Part shown: in pieces, positions 9,944 to 18,083 of the stretch | Layout: each line of letters starts with the position of its first letter | Position numbering within the stretch: position 1 is the stretch's first letter | NCBI RefSeq assembly: GCF_027213785.1 | Contig: NZ_JAPWGO010000015.1 | Coordinates: 51,859 to 115,858, forward strand | Direction of reading: 5' to 3' | Length of the DNA: 64,000 bases | Source: Limimaricola sp. G21655-S1 | GTDB lineage: Bacteria; Pseudomonadota; Alphaproteobacteria; Rhodobacterales; Rhodobacteraceae | The notes under the pieces: model-generated | Databases searched by the model: none | What the model was told of the DNA's origin: nothing | Seen by the model: the letters and a program-made list of their open reading frames with translations, nothing else | Made by a program: the position numbers and the translations under genes

Positions 9944-9971
9944 CCGCCCCCCGGGCGGAGCCGGGGGGCGG
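9944..9971. terminator. bidirectional terminator stem-loop
   Basis: CCGCCCCCCGG (9944-9954) and CCGGGGGGCGG (9961-9971) form a perfect 11-bp stem with a 6-base loop. It lies between two convergent genes (the Spo0M-like gene and the minus-strand CMD gene), where a shared terminator is expected. No T-tract follows. Confidence 0.6.
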
Positions 9972-10021
9972 CCATGCTGCCGATGCGCCCCCTCGAGGGC
10001 ACTGCGATCAGTTCGGACGGC

Positions 10022-10585
10022 TCAGGCCGCCTTGTCGGCCGGGCTCCAGGCGAATTTCTGGAACGGCTGGTCGACCGGCGTCTCGGCGAGGTGGTTGGTG
10101 TAGTTCGACATGACCTTCTGGCTGTAGCCCAGGATCACCTCGAGGATGTTGCGCTTGGTAAAGCCGGCGTCGAGGAAGGCCTGCACGTCGGCCTCTGCGA
10201 CGTTGCCGTGCTGGCGCACCAGCTTCAGGGTGAAGTCGCGCAGCGCCTCGAGCCGGGCGTTGGGCAGCGGCGTGCCGTCGCGCAGCGCATCCGTGATCGC
10301 GTCGTCGACGCCCATGCTCTTGGCGATGCCGGTATGGGCGGGCACGCAGTAGTGGCAGGCGTTCTCGACGTTCACGGTCTGCCAGACGACGGTCAGCTCG
10401 TCCTTGTCGAAGCTGGAATTCAGAAAGAGCTCGTGAACACGCTGATAGGCGTCGAGCAGGCCGGGGGCCTCGGCCATGACGGCGTGCAACCCGGGCACCA
10501 TGCCAAAGGCGGCCTGCGACTTGGCGAGCAACGGCTTCGATGCGTCGGGGGCGGTGGTTTCGTCGTGCAGCGTGAAATCGGTCAT
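10022..10585 (-). CDS. Carboxymuconolactone decarboxylase / AhpD-fold protein
   Basis: 187 residues of the CMD/AhpD-like family. The thioredoxin-like pair is visible in ENACHYCVPAHT (C77, C80, H84), the redox triad found in AhpD-type peroxidase partners. True gamma-carboxymuconolactone decarboxylases lack this CxxC, so a peroxide or organic-hydroperoxide stress role is more likely. It is divergent from a TetR-family regulator, with two operator-like palindromes just upstream of its start, and is probably repressed by that regulator. Confidence 0.85.
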   Translation of the reverse strand: MTDFTLHDETTAPDASKPLLAKSQAAFGMVPGLHAVMAEAPGLLDAYQRVHELFLNSSFDKDELTVVWQTVNVENACHYCVPAHTGIAKSMGVDDAITDALRDGTPLPNARLEALRDFTLKLVRQHGNVAEADVQAFLDAGFTKRNILEVILGYSQKVMSNYTNHLAETPVDQPFQKFAWSPADKAA

Positions 10586-10641
10586 GGGTGTCTCCTTGGG
10601 TCGGGCCGGGAGGGCCCGTCACGAAGGCAAACATAGAGATA

Positions 10642-10681
10642 TTGAGTGATCGCTCAAGTTCTGCATTGAGCAATCACTCAA
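10642..10681. promoter_or_regulatory. tandem TetR-type operators
   Basis: Two near-perfect palindromes, TTGAGTGATCGCTCAA (10642-10657) and TTGAGCAATCACTCAA (10666-10681), lie 24 bp centre to centre in the divergent region between the CMD-fold gene and the TetR gene. The whole block is also an inverted repeat of itself with one mismatch. This is the layout of a site bound by two TetR dimers that controls both promoters. Confidence 0.75.
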
Positions 10682-10745
10682 TCTTGAGGCGCGGGCCTCG
10701 ACGCTGGGGCGAGACAATCGCCCCAGGAGCCCCTATCTTTCGGAC

Positions 10746-11342
10746 ATGACACGAGCACGCCCCTATGATCGCGAGACCGCGCTGGACGCAGCGCTGACCC
10801 TTTTTTGGCGGAAAGGCTATCACGCGACGTCGCTGAAGGATCTCGAAGCCGCCTTGGCGATGAAGCCCGGCAGCATCTACGCGGCTTTCAAGAGCAAGGA
10901 GGAACTCTACCTCTCCACGCTCGAGAGGTACTTCCAGCGCAACCGGGCCCAGTTCGCACGTCTGCGCGGGGCGACCGGCTCGCCGCTCGCCGCGCTCGCC
11001 GATTTCCTGCGAGGTTTCGGGCGCTCCGAAGCCGGCGGGCAGGCCTGCATGCTGGTCAAGACGCTGCTCGACGTGACCGAGCAGGACGGGGCGATCGGTC
11101 TCCGCGCGCGCAACTATCTCGACGAGATGACGGCCGAGATCACCGCCATTTTCGAGGCGGCGCGGGATGCGGGCGAACTTCCCGAAGGGGCCGATCCGGC
11201 GCGGCTGGCCCGCAGATACCAAGCCGACATGACGGCGCTTCGGATCGAGGCACATCGCGGCGGCGACCCGGTCGCTCTCGCGGCCTTGGCCGATGACATG
11301 GCGCGCGACGTGGAGCGGTTGCGGCTGGCCGAGAGCGGCTAG
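10746..11342 (+). CDS. TetR/AcrR-family transcriptional regulator
   Basis: 198 residues. The N-terminal DNA-binding domain (~8-55) shows the usual pattern ALTLFWRKGYHATSLKDLE, with the recognition-helix end GSIYAAFKSKEELY. The C-terminal ligand domain (~80-198) contains a cysteine in GGQACMLVKTLL typical of the TetR_C_16/YdeS-type subgroup. It is divergent from the CMD-fold gene and very likely binds the tandem palindromes at 10642-10681, controlling that gene and itself. The ligand is unknown; the AhpD-like CxxC partner suggests an oxidant or electrophile. Confidence 0.88.
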   Translation: MTRARPYDRETALDAALTLFWRKGYHATSLKDLEAALAMKPGSIYAAFKSKEELYLSTLERYFQRNRAQFARLRGATGSPLAALADFLRGFGRSEAGGQACMLVKTLLDVTEQDGAIGLRARNYLDEMTAEITAIFEAARDAGELPEGADPARLARRYQADMTALRIEAHRGGDPVALAALADDMARDVERLRLAESG

Positions 11343-11456
11343 GCCTCGAGAAATTCATATCGGACTGACGCCCCTGCACGAGTTGGCGACCGCATGCTTG
11401 CCGTAGGGTAGGGCTGCGTCTAGCCTCGCGGTGAATTCTTCCCGGGAGGCCGCCAG

Positions 11457-12752
11457 ATGTCCGATCAACCCAAGCTTCGCTTCGACACGCTGCAGATCCA
11501 TGCCGGCGCGTCGCCCGATCCGGCGACCGGTGCGCGGCAGGTGCCGATCTACCAATCGACCTCCTACGTCTTCAAGGATGCCGATCACGCCGCCCGGCTC
11601 TTCGGTCTCGAAGAGGTGGGATACATCTATTCGCGCCTGACCAATCCGACCGTCTCGGCCCTCGCCGACCGGCTCTGCGCGCTCGAGGGCGGTGCCGGGG
11701 CGGTATGCTGCTCCTCCGGGCACGCGGCGCAGATCATGGCGCTGTTCCCGCTGATGGGGCCGAGCTGCAACGTCGTGGTCTCGACCCGGCTCTATGGCGG
11801 TTCGGTCACGCAGTTCAGCCAGACGATCAAGCGCTTTGGCTGGTCGGCGCGCTTCGTCGATTTCGACGATCTGGAGGCCATCGAAGCGGCGGTGGACGGC
11901 GACACCCGCGCCATCTTCTGCGAGTCGATCTCGAACCCCGGCGGCTATATCACAGACCTGCCGGAGGTCGCCCAGCTGGCCGGGCGGGTCGGCCTGCCCT
12001 TGATCGTCGACAACACGCTGGCCACCCCCTATCTGTGCAACCCGATCGCGCAGGGCGCGACGCTGGTGGTGCATTCGACGACCAAATACCTGACCGGCAA
12101 TGGCACCGTCACCGGCGGCGCGGTGATCGACAGCGGGAGGTTCGACTGGTCCGCCTCGGGCAAGTTCCCCTCGCTCGCAGCCCCCGAGCCCGCCTATCAC
12201 GGGCTGAATTTCCACGAGGCGCTTGGGCCGATGGCTTTCACGTTCCATTCGATCGCGGTGGGGCTGCGTGATCTCGGCATGACGATGAACCCGCAAGCCG
12301 CGCATTACACCCTGATGGGGGTCGAGACGCTGAGCCTGCGCATGGCGCGGCATGTCTCGAATGCCGAAAGGGTCGCGACCTGGCTCGAGGCCGATCCGCG
12401 CATCGACCGGGTCACCTGGGCGGGCCTGCCCTCCTCGCCATGGCACCACCGGGTCGCGAAGGTCACGCCGAAAGGGGCAGGGGCGCTGTTCACCGTCGGC
12501 GTGAAGGGAGGCTACGACGCCTGCGTAAAGCTGGTCGACAGCCTCAAGCTGTTCAGCCATGTCGCCAATCTGGGCGATACCCGCTCGCTGATCATCCATC
12601 CGGCCTCGACCACGCATCGCCAGCTCACGGCCGATCAGCAGATGGCGGCGGGGGCCGAGGCGGATCTGGTACGGCTGTCGATCGGCATCGAGGATCCCGA
12701 GGACCTCATCGCCGATCTCGATCAGGCCCTGACAAAGGCGACAGCGGGCTGA
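11457..12752 (+). CDS. metY: O-acetylhomoserine/O-succinylhomoserine sulfhydrylase (Cys/Met metabolism PLP enzyme)
   Basis: 431 residues of the trans-sulfuration PLP family. The Schiff-base lysine is K210 in HSTTKYLTGNG, the PLP-phosphate region is CCSSGHAA (~84-91), and IVDNTLATPYLCNP is conserved. The length (~430, against ~390 for MetB/MetC) and the bipartite C-terminal half with HPASTTHRQL point to MetY. Family knowledge: it forms homocysteine from O-acetylhomoserine and sulfide. Its start is preceded by CCCGGGAGG. I saw no S-adenosylmethionine riboswitch in the 114 bases upstream. Confidence 0.88.
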   Translation: MSDQPKLRFDTLQIHAGASPDPATGARQVPIYQSTSYVFKDADHAARLFGLEEVGYIYSRLTNPTVSALADRLCALEGGAGAVCCSSGHAAQIMALFPLMGPSCNVVVSTRLYGGSVTQFSQTIKRFGWSARFVDFDDLEAIEAAVDGDTRAIFCESISNPGGYITDLPEVAQLAGRVGLPLIVDNTLATPYLCNPIAQGATLVVHSTTKYLTGNGTVTGGAVIDSGRFDWSASGKFPSLAAPEPAYHGLNFHEALGPMAFTFHSIAVGLRDLGMTMNPQAAHYTLMGVETLSLRMARHVSNAERVATWLEADPRIDRVTWAGLPSSPWHHRVAKVTPKGAGALFTVGVKGGYDACVKLVDSLKLFSHVANLGDTRSLIIHPASTTHRQLTADQQMAAGAEADLVRLSIGIEDPEDLIADLDQALTKATAG

Positions 12753-12881
12753 GCCGTTTGGCGCTCCCGCCATGCGGCTTCGCGCATGGCGGGACAGCTC
12801 GCACAGGTAATGCGCCGCGCTTGAATGAAGCCGGTGCCCGCCATATACTCCTGCATTATACGCCTGCCTCGGGAGGGTGCC

Positions 12882-13103
12882 GTGGGACGGATCAAGGTCA
12901 ATCTGACGCTGGAGGCCGAACTGGCCGAAACGGCTAGGTCGCTCGGGCTCAACATGTCGCGTCTGGCCGAGGCGGCGATCGCGGAGGCCGCGAAGGCCGA
13001 GCGCAACCGCCGTTGGCGCGAGGAGAACCGCGCGGCGCTGGCGGCCTATACCGAAGAGGTCGCCAGCGAGGGCCTGCCTCTCGCCTCCTATCGCAGCTTC
13101 TGA
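12882..13103 (+). CDS. ccdA: CcdA-type antitoxin
   Basis: 73 residues starting at a GTG (12882) five bases after GGGAGG; the open frame extends upstream to an ATG at 12825 but that part has no family similarity. The N-terminus GRIKVNLTLEAELAE is the ribbon-helix-helix DNA-binding strand, and the C-terminus, rich in Arg/Glu and ending PLASYRSF, is the toxin-wrapping tail. Family knowledge: CcdA neutralises CcdB and co-represses the operon. The toxin gene follows 12 bases downstream. This pair was first known from plasmid F but also occurs in chromosomes. Confidence 0.88.
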   Translation: MGRIKVNLTLEAELAETARSLGLNMSRLAEAAIAEAAKAERNRRWREENRAALAAYTEEVASEGLPLASYRSF

Positions 13104-13115
13104 GCACCGACCGGG

Positions 13116-13409
13116 ATGGCGCAGTTCGACTTGTATCGCTTGGCATCCGGAGCGCTCGTCGTCGATCTCCAGACCGACCTGATCGGCCTCGACGCGACCC
13201 GCGTCGTGGCACCCCTGCGCGAGGCCGCGCAATACGCCGCGCTGCCCGGGCTGACGCCTCGGATCGAACATGATGACCAGTTCTGGATCGTACGTGTGCA
13301 GGAACTCGCGGCGGTGCCGGCCTACGAGTTGAAGAACCATGTCGGGTCACTGGCCAATGAACGCGACGCGCTGAAACGGGCGCTGGATATCCTGATCGAC
13401 GGCATCTGA
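13116..13409 (+). CDS. ccdB: CcdB-type gyrase toxin
   Basis: 97 residues with the CcdB pattern: FDLYR at the start, VVDLQTDLIGL, TRVVAPL, the middle segment with VQELAAVPAYEL, and the C-terminal LDILIDGI. In F-plasmid CcdB the last residues (WGI) are essential for gyrase poisoning; here the end is DGI, so the conserved tryptophan is replaced. Family knowledge: CcdB traps GyrA-DNA complexes. It is preceded by ccdA in the usual antitoxin-first order. Toxicity cannot be assumed given the changed C-terminus. Confidence 0.88.
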   Translation: MAQFDLYRLASGALVVDLQTDLIGLDATRVVAPLREAAQYAALPGLTPRIEHDDQFWIVRVQELAAVPAYELKNHVGSLANERDALKRALDILIDGI

Positions 13410-13528
13410 AGCCGCTGTGAAGCGTAAGTGCCAGGCGCCAAACAGGGAAAGCTGACCTTCGATCGGGGCAATCGGCGGCAGTGCCATCGCTCCTCCGCGA
13501 CGGAGAGGCACATTTTCCTTCGCCAAGC

Positions 13529-13564
13529 TTGACATTCTGAAATATTAGCATTCTAACTTTAGAA
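13529..13564 (+). promoter_or_regulatory. promoter and autoregulatory palindrome of the MarR gene
   Basis: TTGACA at 13529-13534 is followed, after 17 bases, by TCTAAC (13552-13557), a plausible sigma-70 promoter. Overlapping the -10 is a perfect inverted repeat, TTCTAA (13551-13556) and TTAGAA (13559-13564), that ends immediately before an ATG at 13565. A MarR dimer bound there would block its own promoter. The local AT content is clearly above that of the surroundings. Confidence 0.5.
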
Positions 13565-14038
13565 ATGAGCCTTAAGGCCTATTCCATGCATTACCTGCTG
13601 CATGCAGCCGATCTGCTGGAGGACCGGCTGCGCCGACGGCTGGCAGAGGCCGATATCCAGCCGCGCCAGGCGCGGGTGCTCGACGCGCTCGACCGGATGG
13701 AGCCCGCGTCACAGATCGCCTTGGCCCGCGCCTTCGACGTCACCCCCGCCAGCATGAGCACGATGACGGCGCGGCTGCTCGACCGAAAGCTGATCACGCG
13801 CGAGACCCATCCCGAGGCGGCGCGCAGCAACCTGCTCCGGCTCACGCCGCGGGGGCGCGACCTTCTGGCCGAGATCCACGCCGCCTGGACCGATATGGAC
13901 CGGCTGATCGAGACCGAGCTGGGCGCCAACAAGGCCGCTAGCCTGGCCGAACTGACCCGTCAATTGCGGGATTCTCTCGGGGGACGCGCGCCGGGCGCGG
14001 ATGAGGAAAGCCCGCTGCCCAATGGGACCCCGAGATGA
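13565..14038 (+). CDS. MarR-family transcriptional regulator
   Basis: 157 residues, winged-helix domain ~30-110 with the recognition helix region VTPASMSTMTARLLDRKLI and wing ETHPEAARSNLLRLTPRG. The ATG at 13565 directly abuts an operator-like palindrome and has no ribosome binding site, so translation is either leaderless or starts at the internal ATG at 13586, which has AAGG eight bases upstream. No target gene is adjacent: ccdAB lies upstream, a ~490-base blank region downstream. The effector is unknown. Confidence 0.8.
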   Translation: MSLKAYSMHYLLHAADLLEDRLRRRLAEADIQPRQARVLDALDRMEPASQIALARAFDVTPASMSTMTARLLDRKLITRETHPEAARSNLLRLTPRGRDLLAEIHAAWTDMDRLIETELGANKAASLAELTRQLRDSLGGRAPGADEESPLPNGTPR

Positions 14039-14530
14039 ACCGCCTCCTCCCTTTCGCCGAGGTCGCTTCCTGTCGCGGCCGCGGGCGGAATGCGAAGGGG
14101 CGGCGCGATGTCGTTCCGGGGTTGCAGTAGATCTGCGGTCAATGCCTGCCCGATCACATCGAAGAGGGCTTTGTGCCGATCCACACCATCACGCTCAAGC
14201 CTGTGGTCCCGGATCGTCGGCCCCACACCCGCCGCGGCGACGCGGGTCTCACGCTCGACGGGGTGAGGCTGGAAGGATCGGTGCCGGTTGAGAGGGTTCT
14301 GGGTGACTATGCCATCGCAGTCTTCGGCGATTGTAGCGCGCAGATCAGCCCGGTCGCATGCCGATTGCAACGCAAGCCAGAGGTCGCCCGGCCCGTAGCC
14401 GAAGCGGATCCGGAGGAGGCGGTGCGCCGGTCGACCGCGCCGCCGCGCCAATCCGTAGGCAACCGTTCAGCTCAGATTGGATCCGGCCGGACTTCGAGCC
14501 GAATGTCCATATGGACTGCCAGCACTAAAA
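14039..14530. other. intergenic stretch without a recognisable gene
   Basis: About 490 bases between the MarR and RpiR genes. Both strands have open frames of 95-160 codons, but none shows a recognisable domain, ribosome binding site or periodicity I can support, and the best frames contradict each other. It could be a decayed gene. It includes the region downstream of the convergent RpiR stop at 14531. Confidence 0.4.
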
Positions 14531-15412
14531 CTAACGTTTTTTCTGCCCCGCCCAGTAGGCCTGACTTTCCCGCCGCAACTTCTCATAGGAGGCGATTCTG
14601 AGGCGGGAGGCCTCACCGCCCCGGGCCACGAGCTGTGCGATCAGCGTCTCGATCAGCGCCATCGCCCCGGCATAGCAGCCGAAGTGATGGGTCGAGAGCA
14701 TCGAGGCGACCAGCGTCTCGTCGGCGGCGAATTCCGGTGAGACGATCTCGCTGTCGGAGATCATGACGAGCTTCATGCCCTTGCGAGTGGCAAATCGGCA
14801 GGCCTCGATGGTGTCGCGGGAATAGGGCGTGAAGGTGATGGCGATCAACACGTCATCCGCGCCGGCCGTATCGAGGTCGTCGATCGGGCTGTTCATGTGT
14901 CGCGGGATGAGCTGCAACGATGGCAGCGCCATCCGACCGACATAATGCAGGTAATAGGCCAGCGCGTAGCTGGCCCGCGCCGCGGTCAGATAGACGTTGG
15001 GTGCGTCCATCAGCATCGAGACGACGCGCTCGATCTGCTCGGCCTTCACCCCTTCGAGCGTGCGCTGCACGATTGCCATCTCGTTGAGCGCGGCCTCGGC
15101 CTGAATGCGACCCCGTTCGCCCTCCTCGCGGAGCCGCTCCACCCAGGCCGGCTTTTCGACCGCGGCCGAAACCAGCGCTTGCCGAAACGGCGCACGCAGG
15201 TCGTCATAGCCCTCGAAACCGAGCCGTTCCGCGAGCCTTACCAGCGTATATGGGCTGACTCCGGCCTTGCGCGCGGTTTCGCGGATCGGATCGAGGCCGA
15301 AATCGGACGGGTGATCGAGGACGTATTTGGCTCCGACGCGCAGGCCGCGGGGCAGGGTGGGGATCTCCGCCTTGAGGGCCGCGGTGACCCTGTTCTTCAA
15401 TGTCGGATCCAT
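14531..15412 (-). CDS. MurR/RpiR-family transcriptional regulator
   Basis: 293 residues: an N-terminal RpiR helix-turn-helix (~1-80, with RETARKAGVSPYTLVRLAERLGF) and a C-terminal SIS sugar-isomerase domain (~125-270, with VYLTAARASYALAYYLHYVG and a DDVLIAITFTPYSRDT nucleotide/sugar-binding turn). Family knowledge: RpiR proteins sense phosphorylated sugars or small acids. It is divergent from a BKACE-aminotransferase operon 183 bases away and is the obvious regulator of it. Confidence 0.87.
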   Translation of the reverse strand: MDPTLKNRVTAALKAEIPTLPRGLRVGAKYVLDHPSDFGLDPIRETARKAGVSPYTLVRLAERLGFEGYDDLRAPFRQALVSAAVEKPAWVERLREEGERGRIQAEAALNEMAIVQRTLEGVKAEQIERVVSMLMDAPNVYLTAARASYALAYYLHYVGRMALPSLQLIPRHMNSPIDDLDTAGADDVLIAITFTPYSRDTIEACRFATRKGMKLVMISDSEIVSPEFAADETLVASMLSTHHFGCYAGAMALIETLIAQLVARGGEASRLRIASYEKLRRESQAYWAGQKKR

Positions 15413-15430
15413 GAGGTCTTCGATGCTGGG

Positions 15431-15467
15431 TCGGAACAGATGTTATATTTCGGAACTGTTGACCGAA
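15431..15467. promoter_or_regulatory. candidate RpiR binding region
   Basis: In the 183-base divergent region the 9-mer TCGGAAC(A/T)G occurs twice (15431-15439 and 15450-15458), 19 bases apart, about two helical turns. The second copy is also part of an inverted repeat, TTCGG (15449-15453) and CCGAA (15463-15467). The arrangement fits a regulator site next to both starts, but the repeats are short. Confidence 0.3.
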
Positions 15468-15595
15468 CACGTTTTGGGAGCAAGGTTTGGTTGGATACAT
15501 CGTGTCCGCGGAAACCGCAGAAGGTTCACATGCCAGCAACGCTCCCCGACCACGCTCCGCCCATTGGCGCTCACGCATTTCGGAAGGCCTGAACC

Positions 15596-16354
15596 ATGGC
15601 TCGACCCTTCATCATGGTCGCCCCGAACGGGGCGCGGCGAAGCAGGGCGGATCACCCGGCTCTGCCGGTCACCACCGGGCAGATCGCCGAGACCGCCGAA
15701 GCCTGCCACGAAGCCGGCGCCGAGGCGCTGCACCTGCATGTGCGCGACGAGAACGGTCGGCATTCGCTCGATGCCGGGCGCTATGGCGAGGCGCTTCAGG
15801 AGCTGAAGCGCCGAGTGCCGGGCATCCGGATCCAGATCACCACCGAGGCGGCGGGATTGTTCGATGTCCCGGCGCAGCTGGACTGCCTGCGCCGGGTGCG
15901 GCCCGGCTGGGCCTCGATCTCGGTGCGCGAGATCGCACGCGAGCCCGATCTTGCGCCGGAGGTCTATGCGACCTGCGCCGAGCAGGGCACCGAGGTGCAG
16001 CATATCCTCTACGACACCGCCGATATCGCGCTGCTGCGCGACTGGCAGGCCCGTGGCGTGGTCGCACGGGAGCAGTCTTCGGTCCTGTTCGTCCTCGGCC
16101 GCTACGCTGCGGGACAAGTCTCGGACCCTGCCGATCTCGACCCGTTCCGGGCCGCGATGCCGGAGGCCGTGGACTGGATGGTCTGCGCCTTCGGGCCGCG
16201 CGAGCACGCCTGCCTGATCGGGGCGGCGCAACGTGGCGGCAGCCTGCGCGTTGGCTTCGAGAACAGCCTGACCGACCATCGCGGACAGCCCCATGCCGAC
16301 AACGCCGCCTCCGTCGCGGCGCTTCGCGCCCAACTCGAAAGGTATCTCCTATGA
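15596..16354 (+). CDS. BKACE (beta-keto acid cleavage enzyme, DUF849)
   Basis: 252 residues of the DUF849/BKACE family. The zinc-binding HLHVRD motif (~46-51) and the preceding PALPVT start region are clear; the protein is shorter than many homologues (270-310). Family knowledge: BKACE enzymes use Zn2+ to condense a beta-keto acid with acetyl-CoA and release acetoacetate plus a new acyl-CoA. GGAAGG lies ~10 bases before the ATG. It overlaps the downstream aminotransferase by ATGA, which suggests the beta-keto acid arises by transamination of an amino acid. The substrate is unknown. Confidence 0.85.
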   Translation: MARPFIMVAPNGARRSRADHPALPVTTGQIAETAEACHEAGAEALHLHVRDENGRHSLDAGRYGEALQELKRRVPGIRIQITTEAAGLFDVPAQLDCLRRVRPGWASISVREIAREPDLAPEVYATCAEQGTEVQHILYDTADIALLRDWQARGVVAREQSSVLFVLGRYAAGQVSDPADLDPFRAAMPEAVDWMVCAFGPREHACLIGAAQRGGSLRVGFENSLTDHRGQPHADNAASVAALRAQLERYLL

Positions 16355-17691
16355 GCGCCAAGCAAAGCCACGTCTTTCCCCGCAACTGCCATGCCGATCT
16401 TCCCGTCGCGGTCGGTGGCGAGGGATGCTACCTGATCGATGCGGAGGGCAAGCGCTACTTCGACGGCTCCGGCGGTGCCGCCGTCTCCTGCCTCGGTCAC
16501 TCGAATAAGCGGGTGCGCGAGGCGGTCAAGCGTCAGGTCGACCAGCTCGCCTTCGCTCATACCGGCTTCTTCACCTCCGAGCCCGCCGAGGCCCTGGCCG
16601 ATCTTCTGGCGACGAACGCGCCCGGCGATCTCGACCGCGTCTATTTCGTCTCCGGCGGCTCGGAGGCGGTGGAGAGCGCCATCAAGCTCGCGCGGCAATA
16701 CCATGTCGAGCGCGGCGAGCCGCAGCGACGCCACCTGATCGCGCGGCGCCAGAGCTATCACGGCAACACGCTCGGCGCGCTATCGGCCGGGGGCAACGCA
16801 TGGCGGCGCCAGCAATTCGCGCCCCTTCTCGTGGAGATGAGCCACATCGCGCCCTGCTACGAATATGCCGAACGACCCGAGGAGGAGAGCCCCGAGGATT
16901 ACGGGCGGCGCGTGGCCGATGAGCTGGAGGCCGAGATCCAGCGCCTCGGCCCCGACAGCGTCATGGCCTTCATCGCAGAGCCGGTGGTCGGCGCGACGCT
17001 GGGCGCGGTGCCGGCCGTGCCGGGTTATTTCAAGCGCGTGCGCGAGATCTGCGACCGGCACGGCGTGCTGCTCATTCTCGACGAGGTGATGTGCGGCATG
17101 GGCCGGACCGGGCATCTCTTTGCCTGCGAGGCCGAGGGCATCGCCCCCGACATCCTGTGCATCGCCAAGGGGCTCGGGGCAGGCTACCAGCCGATCGGCG
17201 CGATGCTCTGCTCGGCCCCCGTCTATGACGCCATCGCCAATGGCTCGGGCTATTTCCAGCACGGCCACACCTATGTCGGCCATCCGGTGGCGGCGGCGGG
17301 GGGGCTGGCGGTCCTGCAAGAGTTGCTCGACCACGATCTTCCGGCGCAGGTGCGGGCACGCGGCGACTATCTGCAATCCGCGCTCGAGGCGCGTTTTGGC
17401 CAGCACCCCCATATCGGCGACATCCGTGGTCGTGGCCTGTTCCGCGGGCTCGAATTCGTGGCCGACCGCACGACAAAAACGCCTTTCGACCCGGCCAGGG
17501 GTGTGGCGGGCAAGCTGAAGAAGGCGGCCATGGCCGAGGGGCTGATCTGCTATCCGATGCCGGGTACGCGCGACGGCAAGCTGGGCGATCACCTGCTGCT
17601 CGCGCCGCCCTTCATCGCCTCGGAGGCCGATCTCGACGAGATGATCGAGCGTCTGTCGCGCGCCGTCGCTGCGGTGCTGCCCGGGCTGTGA
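16351..17691 (+). CDS. Class III (omega-type) PLP aminotransferase
   Basis: 446 residues. The start at 16351 overlaps the BKACE stop; the open frame continues upstream through the BKACE gene but only this part has homology. Fold-type I features include SGGSEAVESAIKLARQYH (PLP phosphate cup), LILDEVMCGMGRTG (the aspartate that contacts the PLP nitrogen) and IAKGLGAGYQPIGA with the Schiff-base lysine. Family knowledge: these enzymes act on omega- or beta-amino groups. Placed after a BKACE, it likely supplies a beta-keto acid from a beta-amino acid or diamine-derived amino acid; the substrate is not readable. Confidence 0.9.
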   Translation: MSAKQSHVFPRNCHADLPVAVGGEGCYLIDAEGKRYFDGSGGAAVSCLGHSNKRVREAVKRQVDQLAFAHTGFFTSEPAEALADLLATNAPGDLDRVYFVSGGSEAVESAIKLARQYHVERGEPQRRHLIARRQSYHGNTLGALSAGGNAWRRQQFAPLLVEMSHIAPCYEYAERPEEESPEDYGRRVADELEAEIQRLGPDSVMAFIAEPVVGATLGAVPAVPGYFKRVREICDRHGVLLILDEVMCGMGRTGHLFACEAEGIAPDILCIAKGLGAGYQPIGAMLCSAPVYDAIANGSGYFQHGHTYVGHPVAAAGGLAVLQELLDHDLPAQVRARGDYLQSALEARFGQHPHIGDIRGRGLFRGLEFVADRTTKTPFDPARGVAGKLKKAAMAEGLICYPMPGTRDGKLGDHLLLAPPFIASEADLDEMIERLSRAVAAVLPGL

Positions 17692-17805
17692 TCCGCGCGG
17701 TAGCGTCGAGAAACGTCCTCGTTCCTTCCGCGCGCCCGCAACGGTCCTGCCCGTTTCGGAAATGACAAGGTCGCCCGCCGGCGGCCTTGTTCCGTTGCGG
17801 GCCCA

Positions 17806-17928
17806 AAATCCGAGTAGTCGCGGCAGGTCCAGCGAAACGGCGGGCGCATAGGTGACGAACAGCAGCGCGCTGGCGATGCCGACGTAAGAGGGCCAGATCC
17901 CGCGCACTGCCTCTTCGATGCAAATCAT
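17806..17928 (-). pseudogene. remnant of a TRAP transporter DctM-type C-terminus
   Basis: On the minus strand about 41 codons (from IEEAVRGIWPSYVG to LDLPRLLGF) resemble the last membrane segment of TRAP large permease subunits, which end in a ...RGVWPF...PALSLWLP pattern. No homology continues upstream of 17928 and there is no stop at the expected place, so this is a short fossil. It may mark a lost transporter for the neighbouring BKACE-aminotransferase pathway. Confidence 0.4.
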
Positions 17929-18010
17929 GCAGCTGTGGCAGAATGGGTTGGGAGCATGACATCGCTAGCGTTCGGTATCACCAGATGCCGCTTTGCAGTA
18001 GACACGGTTC

Positions 18011-18024
18011 GATGTACGTAACTC
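18011..18024. promoter_or_regulatory. candidate LacI-type operator upstream of xylB
   Basis: GATGTACGTAACTC has the partial dyad and central CG step typical of LacI-family operators. An almost identical site (GATGTACGTTAGTC, 20845-20858) precedes xylA; the first nine bases are identical in both, and the following ~55 bases up to the ribosome binding sites are also related. The LacI-type regulator between the two genes is the likely ligand-controlled repressor. Confidence 0.6.
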
Positions 18025-18083
18025 ATATGTGGACGACCCCTGCGCGATGCCGCGGCCGGTCAGGTGCTTGGGAGGAGAAACCG

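Noticed and set aside
11343..11456. S-adenosylmethionine riboswitch upstream of metY
   Set aside because: I looked for the conserved core and pseudoknot pattern of the SAM-II type found before such genes in alphaproteobacteria and could not identify it in these 114 bases.
11355..13340. Minus-strand open frame of 661 codons opposite metY and ccdAB
   Set aside because: A shadow of metY and ccdAB; composition is typical of antisense frames and no motif is present.
14173..14601. Plus-strand frame of 142 codons in the gap after the MarR gene
   Set aside because: No ribosome site, no recognisable domain, and its end runs into the convergent RpiR gene.
15487..16350. In-frame N-terminal extension of the class III aminotransferase through the BKACE gene
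   Set aside because: The extension is out of frame with the BKACE protein and lacks homology; the ATGA junction at 16351 gives the natural start.
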